Assembly: GCA_003599415.1 (NCBI GenBank)
Contig: QZKB01000097.1
Coordinates: forward strand, 1 to 40,164
DNA length: 40,164 bases
From: Ignavibacteriales bacterium
GTDB taxonomy: Bacteria; Bacteroidota; Ignavibacteria; Ignavibacteriales; SURF-24
Reading direction: 5' to 3'
The notes below the pieces were generated by a model. The model did no database searches. It had not been told where the DNA came from and worked only from the letters and a program-made list of their open reading frames with translations. Shown here one piece after another: positions 17,719-25,260 of this stretch. Positions within the stretch are counted from its first letter, which is position 1. Each line of letters starts with the position of its first letter. The translations under genes were made by a program, and so were the position numbers.

Positions 17719-20070
17719 CTATTCATATCTCAGGCTTTCAACAGGATTTGCGAACGCCTTCCTGAATGTTATTATACTGATTGAAATTAAAGCAATTAAA
17801 AATGACAAGAACGCCGCATAGAAAAAGTACCAGGGATTCAGGGAAATTCTATAAGCAAACGTTTCTAACCACCGGCTGCCAATATACCAGGCTAATGGCC
17901 AGGCGATAAGATTTGCCAGTACAACATATTTCAATGTGTTGCCGGATAGTAAAATTATTAGTCCTGATGCTTTTGCTCCCAGCACTTTTCTAACGCCTAT
18001 CTCCTTTGTTCTTTTAGAAGTAGCAATTGAGGTAAGTGCAATTAAGCCAATTACCGCCAGAAAAATTACGATGAAAGTTGAAAACTGAAGTAATGTATTT
18101 TCTGCTTCCTCTTTCTTGTACATTTGCGAGAAGCTTTCATCAATAAAGAAATAAGTAAAGGGAACCTGAGGGGCAAAATCATTAAGGGTTTGTTTGATAA
18201 AACTTATTGTGCCACTTATGTTATCCGGTTTCAGACGGGCAGAAACATATCCGCTGTATTTAGAATGACGAGATAACATGAGCGGATCAATATTTTTATG
18301 CAAAGAGAAAAAATGGTAATCTTTTACAACACCAATAATAGATTGAAAACCTCTTCCATAATCGATACGAGCGCCCACCGCATTATCCAACGTTAGTCCA
18401 AGCTGTTTTACTGCAGTTTCATTAATCAGTAAGCTGTTAACATCTGATGCGAGGTCCGCATCAAAGTCCCTTCCTCTTATCAACTTCATTTGATATGTAT
18501 CAACAAAATAGTTTTGGGTACGACATTCAAATATTGGGATACTACCTTTATCCGGAGAACCTTCAATGGAAGCTATCTGGCCGCTTGTAATCTGACCCGG
18601 AACGCTTTGAGAAGCAGTTATATTAATTATCTGTGGGTTTTTCAATAACCGGCTTCTGAAGGTTTCGTAAGATTTGTAATCATTATAATCGAATACAAGC
18701 ACCTGTTCTTTATTAAATCCCAGGTTTTTGTTTTTCATATATGTTAATTGAGAAATAAGGATTATTACAAGGCAAACCATTGTTACTACAATTGTAAACT
18801 GAACAACAACAGTTCCGGACATCAATTTATTTTTTCTGCCGGCATTTAATTTTCCATGGAATATTTTTGAGGGAGTAAATCTTGACACATATAATGCCGG
18901 ATAAAAGCCGGCAATTAGTCCAATAGAAAATGTAATACCAAGCAGAGCTAAAGCCGATCTAAGAATTACAGCCTGGTTAATAACAATTTCCCTGTTCATA
19001 AGATTATCAAATTTATCCAATAGAAGTATTGCTGTTATAGCGCCAATAACCGAGGCAATAATTGCTGTTAATGTTGATTCGGTTAGAAATTGTATCATCA
19101 ACGCATATTTACTGCCGCCTATAGTCTTTCGTAATCCTATTTCTTTAATACGGTCGCTTGACTGAGATATAAAAATATTTATGAAATTCAGGACGGCGAT
19201 TAAGAGAATAAATAAAGCAAGAGCTGCCAGGACGTACACGGTTGTCATTTTTCCCAGAGTCGGAAACTCGTAAAAAGTTTCCTCCTCATACAGATGAATA
19301 TCAAGCAGGGATCTTATTGATGGAGAAGCAAAGTAACCAACTTTTTCTCTTGTCTTTAATAGATTACCGCAAGCCTGTTGAGCATTTGACAGAGCAACTT
19401 CCCGGTTCGCCTTTTTATCAATACGAAAGAAAGTATAAGCCTCATTGCTTTTTTGTGCATCAAGCCAAGCTACCGTACTTAACGGGACCAGAACTTCAAA
19501 TTCAATAGTTGAGTTTGAGGGTACATCTTCCATAAGAGTTTCAACAGAAAACAACTTTCCGTTTAATAACAACTGTTTGCCAATGGGATTTTCTTTTCCA
19601 AATAGTTTTTTTGCAAAAGAGGATGTAACGGCAAGAGAATTAACTCCCGATAGAGTATTTGTCAGATTTCCTCTGACTACATTAAAGGAAAAAACTTTAG
19701 CAAAGCCGGAATCTGTATACAGAATTTTATCAACTGAATATCTGTGGTTATTGTAAGATATTTCATGATCCCAGGATGCAAATATTTTACAGGCAGATTT
19801 AATACCCGGAACATTCCTAAGCACAGGTGCAAACTGCGGCATAGATAAAGCAATCTTTTTATGTGTTCTTTCATTTTTTTCAAGCGTTATTATGTTATAT
19901 ATCTTATCCGCATCATCATGAAAATTGTCATAACTGAGTTCATGATTCACAAAAAGAAAAAGAAGCAATGACCCTGCAACTGCAAGAGATAGCCCGCCAA
20001 TAATTATAATGGAAAAAATCATTCGTTTCTTAAAATTTCTTATGAAGACTTTTAAATGATGAAGCAGCAT
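17719..20070 (-). CDS. Duplicated MacB/FtsX-type ABC permease
   Basis: 783 residues, the shortest complete copy. TM1 about 18-41. The first periplasmic domain is compact (about 45-275, with KKLFGKENPIGK near 154). Coupling motifs are KEIGLRKTIGG (309-319) and KEIGVRKVLGA (689-699). The first FtsX helix reads NFINIFISQSS, a variant of NFMNLSTARS. The second periplasmic domain holds GRDFDADLASD (533-543) and GVVKDYHFFSLH (580-591). The C-terminus is FANPVESLRYE, with a final segment (NPWYFFYAAFLSF) unlike the ISWW type. GGAGAAAC before the ATG sets the start. A 317-bp gap with two permease ghosts lies upstream, so this gene may need its own promoter or depend on readthrough. Confidence 0.95.
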   Translation of the reverse strand: MLLHHLKVFIRNFKKRMIFSIIIIGGLSLAVAGSLLLFLFVNHELSYDNFHDDADKIYNIITLEKNERTHKKIALSMPQFAPVLRNVPGIKSACKIFASWDHEISYNNHRYSVDKILYTDSGFAKVFSFNVVRGNLTNTLSGVNSLAVTSSFAKKLFGKENPIGKQLLLNGKLFSVETLMEDVPSNSTIEFEVLVPLSTVAWLDAQKSNEAYTFFRIDKKANREVALSNAQQACGNLLKTREKVGYFASPSIRSLLDIHLYEEETFYEFPTLGKMTTVYVLAALALFILLIAVLNFINIFISQSSDRIKEIGLRKTIGGSKYALMIQFLTESTLTAIIASVIGAITAILLLDKFDNLMNREIVINQAVILRSALALLGITFSIGLIAGFYPALYVSRFTPSKIFHGKLNAGRKNKLMSGTVVVQFTIVVTMVCLVIILISQLTYMKNKNLGFNKEQVLVFDYNDYKSYETFRSRLLKNPQIINITASQSVPGQITSGQIASIEGSPDKGSIPIFECRTQNYFVDTYQMKLIRGRDFDADLASDVNSLLINETAVKQLGLTLDNAVGARIDYGRGFQSIIGVVKDYHFFSLHKNIDPLMLSRHSKYSGYVSARLKPDNISGTISFIKQTLNDFAPQVPFTYFFIDESFSQMYKKEEAENTLLQFSTFIVIFLAVIGLIALTSIATSKRTKEIGVRKVLGAKASGLIILLSGNTLKYVVLANLIAWPLAWYIGSRWLETFAYRISLNPWYFFYAAFLSFLIALISISIITFRKAFANPVESLRYE

Positions 20071-20141
20071 ATGTTTCTCCGTTTATTTAATCCAGGAATA
20101 AATTATAGAAGCAGTTTTATTTTTTTCAGGCATAGGACTAA

Positions 20142-20181
20142 TTCATACCTCAAACTATCCACAGGGTTTGCAATAACAGCC
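20142..20181 (-). pseudogene. Orphan 3' end of a lost permease (ghost B)
   Basis: Minus-strand codons read AVIANPVDSLRYE, the family tail, but the stop codon is missing (GAA TTA G). The upstream border falls at the palindromic element, at the same point of the conserved tail (the Lys-Ala-Ala region) as in ghost A. Confidence 0.75.
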
Positions 20182-20232
20182 CCATCTAAATCCTCCCCTG
20201 CCAGAGGCAGGTAAACCTAAGAGAAGGACTTT
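20182..20232. repeat. Intergenic palindromic element, copy 2
   Basis: CCATCTAAATCCTCCCC with the perfect stem CCTGCC-AGA-GGCAGG at 20197-20211, then TAAACCTAAG. It matches the copy at 12141-12192 with few differences. The match continues through the flank to about 20269, the spacer and stop codon of the adjoining permease end. Confidence 0.75.
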
Positions 20233-20260
20233 CACTCTTAAAGCTATTTGAGAGCGTGAT

Positions 20261-20317
20261 TTATTCATACTTTAAACTCTCCACTGGATTTGCAATGGCA
20301 ACTTTTATAGCCTGAAC
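20261..20317 (-). pseudogene. Orphan 3' end of a lost permease (ghost C)
   Basis: Eighteen codons read VQAIKVAIANPVESLKYE and end in TAA, an intact C-terminal tail with its stop codon but no gene body. The upstream edge abuts the third palindromic element. The sequence downstream of its stop matches that downstream of the 12220 permease stop. Confidence 0.8.
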
Positions 20318-20354
20318 GCCCCTCCTAAATCCTCTCCAAAGGAGAGGACTTTTA
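20318..20354. repeat. Intergenic palindromic element, copy 3 (short form)
   Basis: GCCCCTCCTAAAT is followed by the perfect stem CCTCTCC-AAA-GGAGAGG (20331-20347) and ACTTTT. It shares the CCTAAATCCTC....GGACTTT frame with the other two copies but lacks the inner CCTGCC/GGCAGG insert, so it looks like the basic form of the element. Confidence 0.7.
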
Positions 20355-20387
20355 AAAATCCATTTAAATTGTTTATAGCTTATTATT

Positions 20388-22793
20388 CTATTCATATTTC
20401 AAACTCTCAACAGGATTAGTAGTTGCTGCTTTTATTGCCTGAAAGCTTACTGTAGCTAATGCAATTAGTAAAGTTATCCCACCGGAAAGAGCGAATATCC
20501 ACCAGCTAACATTAATTCTATAAGCAAAATCTTCGAGCCACTGATTTAAAAAATAGTAGGCGATAGGCCATGCAATAGCGTTCGCAACAATTATCCATTT
20601 AACAAACTCTTTCGATAGTAAAAGTAGAATAGCTTTAATGGAAGCGCCCAATACTTTCCTAACTCCGATTTCTTTTGTTCTATTTAAAGTCATTAACGAT
20701 GAAAGTCCTATTAGTCCAATACATGAAATAAATATCGATAGAAATGTAAATACCCCAAGAATTTCGGCAGTTTGAATATCGGTTTTGTATTGTCTGTCGA
20801 AAAATTCATCGAGGAAATTATATTCAAAGGGATTGCCCGGAAATATATTCGCAAAATTCTTTTTAATTTTTTCAATCTTTTCAGAAAGCTGGGACGTGCT
20901 TAAATTGAAAATAAAATAGTTTCCTCTTGTTGCTGCTTCAAAAATTGTTGGAGCAATTTCTTTATCGAGTGATTGTTGATGATAATCATTTATGACACCG
21001 ATTACCGTTCCTCGTTTTGAATTGTCATGGAATATTGTCGCTCCAATTGCAGCCCGGGGTGAATCGAATCCAAATTCCCGCGCTGCACTTTTATTGATCA
21101 ACAATACTTTTGTATCATTTCCTTTTTTATATAATTCATTTAATTCGCTTTCAAAAAAGTTTCGTCCGCTAATCAAATTGATGTTGAAGAAATCTATATA
21201 ATTTTGGGCTATGTAAACAAAATAAACCTGCTTGCCCTGCTCCTGTGTTTTATTCCCCGGTCTAACGCCACCGCTTACATCGCCGTTTTCCATACCCGGT
21301 ATAACCGATGAAAAAGTAGCACCTTCTATCAATGATTGATTTTGCAGTTTATTAATAAATGCATTGTAAGAACTAATCCTATCTTTTCCCTCTTTTATTT
21401 TTGCTGGCACATTAACCACTAATTTTTGCTTAATGTTAAATCCGAGATTTTTGTTGCGCATAAAAGATAATTGCCGGTCAAACACTATTACTGCAACAAT
21501 CATTATTACCGAAACTGCGAACTGGAAAATTACAAGCCCTTTCCGAAGAAAACTTCCTTTAAGTGAATTTTTAAAACTTCCTTTTAAAATTGTAACCGGC
21601 GAATACGACGATAGGATAAACGCGGGATATATGCCAGCAAGTAATGGACCTGCAAAAATTATTGTAAGTAATAATAAAATAGTATTAGAGTTGTCCCAGA
21701 GAGAAAATGAATCGGGCAATCCGATCATTTTTATCCAATAAGGGTATGTTAAGCCGACAAGTGAAAGTGAAAAAACAACAGCAATCAAGTTGATTACAAA
21801 CGATTCAAGTAAAAATTGCGGAATCAAAGACCGGAATCCGGCGCCGACAACTTTACGCAATCCGACCTCCCTTGCCCTTTCAATAGATCGGGCTGTTGAA
21901 AGATTGATGTAATTTATCCAGGCAATCAAAAGTATTATTATTGAAATGATTATTAGAAAAGAAATAGTCTTCAAGTTTCCGTTTTCCTCATGTTCAAATC
22001 TTAAGTTGGAATGCAGATGAATGTACGTCAATGGCTGAAGAAGGTACGCTCTCTCGAATCCGTCTTTCTGCCGATCGTGAAGCTTGTTAACAATTAAAGG
22101 AAGCTTGGATTCCAATTCCGATTTTTTAGTACCCGGCTTAACTTGAATATAAGTAGTGTTATTGTTACATCCCCAACAAAACCTGTCTGTTAACTGTGTA
22201 TTGAACGAAATCAAAACATCGAACTTAATGTGTGAATTAGGAGGAACATTTTCCGCAACGCCTGAAATTATAAAATCCGTTCCGCCTATCTGAATAGTTT
22301 TTCCCAATACATCCAAATTTCCGAAATATTTTTCCGCAATATTTTTCGTAATCACAGAGCTATATCTTTTGGCTAATACATTGTTTGAATTCCCGGCAAT
22401 TAAAGGAAAGGAAAACATTGTTAAAAATGATGAATCTGCCCAGAAAATATTTTTCTCATTGAAAAAGCGGTCATTGGCGCTTGTTAGCATTGCTATCTTT
22501 CTCACACGTGCAAAATCAACTACTTCGGGTATTTCTTCTTTCAGTGTGGGACCAAGTAATGCAACACATCCAGTCGAACTATCTGTGCCGCTTTTGTAAT
22601 ATCTTACATTCTCAAGCCGATAAATATTATCGGCATTTTTGTTGAACGTGTCGTAACTCTTTTCATACGAAACGTAAATGTAGATAACCAAACATGCAGC
22701 TATACCAAATGCCAATCCAAGGATGTTATTGGCAGATAATCCTTTCCGTCTCAACAGGTTTCTAAATGTAATTTTCAAATAGTTTTTTAACAT
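20388..22793 (-). CDS. Duplicated MacB/FtsX-type ABC permease
   Basis: 801 residues. TM1 about 20-42. The first periplasmic domain (about 45-275) contains a CWGC pair (Cys207/Cys210), which could form a disulphide or bind metal. Coupling motifs are REVGLRKVVGA (308-318) and KEIGVRKVLGA (707-717). The second periplasmic domain has a longer loop in the GRNF region (GRNFFESELNELYKKGND, 543-560). The C-terminus is FAYRINVSWWIFALSGG ... TTNPVESLKYE. AAGGGAAA precedes the ATG. The 32-bp upstream spacer is a near copy of the one before the 22826 permease, so the two genes look like products of a tandem duplication. Confidence 0.95.
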   Translation of the reverse strand: MLKNYLKITFRNLLRRKGLSANNILGLAFGIAACLVIYIYVSYEKSYDTFNKNADNIYRLENVRYYKSGTDSSTGCVALLGPTLKEEIPEVVDFARVRKIAMLTSANDRFFNEKNIFWADSSFLTMFSFPLIAGNSNNVLAKRYSSVITKNIAEKYFGNLDVLGKTIQIGGTDFIISGVAENVPPNSHIKFDVLISFNTQLTDRFCWGCNNNTTYIQVKPGTKKSELESKLPLIVNKLHDRQKDGFERAYLLQPLTYIHLHSNLRFEHEENGNLKTISFLIIISIIILLIAWINYINLSTARSIERAREVGLRKVVGAGFRSLIPQFLLESFVINLIAVVFSLSLVGLTYPYWIKMIGLPDSFSLWDNSNTILLLLTIIFAGPLLAGIYPAFILSSYSPVTILKGSFKNSLKGSFLRKGLVIFQFAVSVIMIVAVIVFDRQLSFMRNKNLGFNIKQKLVVNVPAKIKEGKDRISSYNAFINKLQNQSLIEGATFSSVIPGMENGDVSGGVRPGNKTQEQGKQVYFVYIAQNYIDFFNINLISGRNFFESELNELYKKGNDTKVLLINKSAAREFGFDSPRAAIGATIFHDNSKRGTVIGVINDYHQQSLDKEIAPTIFEAATRGNYFIFNLSTSQLSEKIEKIKKNFANIFPGNPFEYNFLDEFFDRQYKTDIQTAEILGVFTFLSIFISCIGLIGLSSLMTLNRTKEIGVRKVLGASIKAILLLLSKEFVKWIIVANAIAWPIAYYFLNQWLEDFAYRINVSWWIFALSGGITLLIALATVSFQAIKAATTNPVESLKYE

Positions 22794-22825
22794 TCAATTT
22801 CCCTTATGATGGCAGTGTTAAAAGT

Positions 22826-25228
22826 TTATTCATATTTAAGTGAATCCACAGGATTAGCTGTTGCTGCTTTTATTGTCTGAAAGCTTACTGTAGCTAAAGC
22901 AATTAATAAAGAAATACCTCCGGAAAGGATAAATATCCACCAGCTTATTTCTATTCTGTATGCAAAATCTTCAAGCCATTTGTTCATGAAATAATAAGCA
23001 ACCGGAACCGCAATTATATTTGCAATTATTACAAGAATTACAAATTCACCGGAAATGATTTGAATTATATTTTTTATAGGGGCGCCGAGTACTTTTCTTA
23101 TACCAATTTCTTTTTTACGCAGCTCTGTTATGAATGATGTTAACCCTAATAAACCCAGACAAGCAATGAATAATGCAACTGTGGAAAATATAAAGATGAC
23201 CTGCGAATATTTCTCTTCTGATTTGTACAGTTTATCTATCGATTCATCAAGAAAATTATATTCAAACGGATATTTCGGAAAGAATTTTACCCATACTCCC
23301 TTCATTTCGTCTATTGTTGAGGTTAAATTTTCTGATTTTATTTTTATCACAAATTCACTAAACCAGTTTGGATTTACCATGAAGACCTGAGAACCAATTT
23401 CATTATGAAGCGACGTGGAATTAAAATCTTTGGTAACGCCAATTATTTTAGGAGTGAAGCCATTAAGTGAAATGAAATATGATTTGCCGATTGCATCTTG
23501 GGGATTTGTAAAGCCAAGGCTCTTTACCATTTTTTCGTTAATTACCATTGCATTTGGGAAGTCGGTAGAAAACGCCTTGGAGAAATTTCTTCCCGCTATA
23601 AATTTTACTCCAAAATGATTCATGTAATCATAGTCGATGGAGCTTATAATTATTGGAAAAGATCCTTCTAAATTACTTACTCCGTGTGGTCTGCAAGAAG
23701 CGCCAAAATTGTTCCCGCTAATCGGAGATCCACCGCCGGCTGTTGTGCTAAGCACACCGGGAATTTTATCTAATTCACTTTTAAGTGATTCATAATTTTT
23801 GCCGACTTTTTCATATGTCGGAAGAACTATCATATATTCCTTGTCAAATCCCATATTATAATTTCGCAAATAACTTAGTTGAAGATTTACGATTATGGTT
23901 CCGGTAATAAGAACCATTGATATTGTAAACTGAAGAATAACCAAACCGCGTCGCAGGTTTGAAATATTGCCTTTCCCTATGCCGGAAGGGTTATTTCCTT
24001 TTATAACCTTGGCGGGTTGATATGAAGATATAATTAAGGCCGGAGATAATCCGGTAAAAACTCCAAGAAGTATTACTCCGATGAATATTAATAATATTGT
24101 TATCCAATTATTGTTTAGGTTTAATCCAAGTTCCAATCCAATAAGCTGAGAAAAAGAGGGCAGAACTAATATTACTGTAATACATGAAAACAGGAATGAA
24201 ACAAGTGAGAACAAAACCGATTCGCAAAGAAATTGTTCTATTATTTGAGCCTTAAAAGCTCCAAGAACTTTTCTAACTCCTATTTCGGCTGCGCGTTTTG
24301 ATGATCTTGCAATAGACAGGTTGATGAAATTTATACCGGCCAGTATAAGGATAAACATTGCTATCGCACTTAGAATAATAATCTTTAAGACAGAACTGTT
24401 TTCTTCTATCTCATCGTCAAGATGAGAGTTCAAATGAATATCCAACATAGGAGTAACATTAATTTTCCAATCAACATTAACCATTTCTGTGTATGCCTTA
24501 AAAAAATTAACTGCTTTCTTTTCAAACTCTTTTGGCTCAAACCCGTTTCCGGTTAAGATATAAGTATAAGACCCAAAAGTGGCACCCCATTGCGGTAAAT
24601 AAATTGAAACCGGTTGTTTATCAAGCGAAGAATAACATGCTATAAAATCGAAACTGAAATGTGAATTTTTCGGAACATCTTTAATAACGCCAGTTACTTC
24701 GTAATCAAATTTGCCATCTATTTCTACCAGCTTGCCAAGAGGATTTTGATTCCCGAAATATTTCTTCGCCATTGATTCTGTTAATACTATGCTGTTTGTC
24801 TTTTTAAGGAAGGAAGTTTTATCGCCAACAAGGGCATCATATGAAAATATCCGAAAAAATGTTGAGTCGGCATATGCTATTCTGTCTTCGAAGTTTTTTT
24901 TGCTGCCTGCATTAAAAAGAATGCGCCCGGAGAAATATATGCGCGAGTAACTTTTAATTTCAGGGTAGATATTTTTTAGTGTTTGTCCTAAAAGAGCAGG
25001 AGATTGTGCCATATAAAAAGTTTTACTTTCTTCTTTCGAACTAAATCCAATACGATATATCTGCGCGGCATTTTTATGGTATTTATCGTAGCTCAAATCT
25101 TGTTTAATATAAAGCGCTACAAGAACACATGCTGATATTCCAATTGATAAACCAAAAATTTTTATTGTCGAATAAATTTTTTGATTCAACAGATTTCTAA
25201 ATGCAATTTTCAAATAGTTTTTTAACAT
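22826..25228 (-). CDS. Duplicated MacB/FtsX-type ABC permease
   Basis: 800 residues. TM1 about 20-41; first periplasmic domain about 45-285 (TESMAKKYFGNQNPLGK, 150-166); coupling motifs AEIGVRKVLGA (314-324, Ala where most copies have Lys/Arg) and KEIGIRKVLGA (706-716); second periplasmic domain about 455-675 with GRNFSKAFSTD (546-556). The C-terminal helix region matches the 12220 permease almost residue for residue. AAAGGAAAT before the ATG supports the start. It follows the 25261 permease by 32 bp and precedes the 20388 permease by 32 bp. Confidence 0.95.
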   Translation of the reverse strand: MLKNYLKIAFRNLLNQKIYSTIKIFGLSIGISACVLVALYIKQDLSYDKYHKNAAQIYRIGFSSKEESKTFYMAQSPALLGQTLKNIYPEIKSYSRIYFSGRILFNAGSKKNFEDRIAYADSTFFRIFSYDALVGDKTSFLKKTNSIVLTESMAKKYFGNQNPLGKLVEIDGKFDYEVTGVIKDVPKNSHFSFDFIACYSSLDKQPVSIYLPQWGATFGSYTYILTGNGFEPKEFEKKAVNFFKAYTEMVNVDWKINVTPMLDIHLNSHLDDEIEENSSVLKIIILSAIAMFILILAGINFINLSIARSSKRAAEIGVRKVLGAFKAQIIEQFLCESVLFSLVSFLFSCITVILVLPSFSQLIGLELGLNLNNNWITILLIFIGVILLGVFTGLSPALIISSYQPAKVIKGNNPSGIGKGNISNLRRGLVILQFTISMVLITGTIIVNLQLSYLRNYNMGFDKEYMIVLPTYEKVGKNYESLKSELDKIPGVLSTTAGGGSPISGNNFGASCRPHGVSNLEGSFPIIISSIDYDYMNHFGVKFIAGRNFSKAFSTDFPNAMVINEKMVKSLGFTNPQDAIGKSYFISLNGFTPKIIGVTKDFNSTSLHNEIGSQVFMVNPNWFSEFVIKIKSENLTSTIDEMKGVWVKFFPKYPFEYNFLDESIDKLYKSEEKYSQVIFIFSTVALFIACLGLLGLTSFITELRKKEIGIRKVLGAPIKNIIQIISGEFVILVIIANIIAVPVAYYFMNKWLEDFAYRIEISWWIFILSGGISLLIALATVSFQTIKAATANPVDSLKYE

Positions 25229-25260
25229 TCGATTTCCTTTATAATAGCAGTGTTAAAAGT

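Larger units (their letters stand above)
20071..20387. other. 317-bp intergenic scar between permeases
   Basis: Read in the transcription direction from the 20388 stop: spacer, palindromic element (20318-20354), ghost 3' end of a permease (20261-20317), a conserved spacer block, a second palindromic element (20182-20232), a second ghost 3' end (20142-20181), then about 70 bp of AT-rich sequence to the 20070 start. No intact gene is present. Confidence 0.8.

Noticed and set aside
17626-17721. Programmed read-through of the TAG ending the 17719 permease
   Set aside because: The permease ends at the normal family tail (SLRYE); the open frame after the stop is short and could be a gene remnant or chance.
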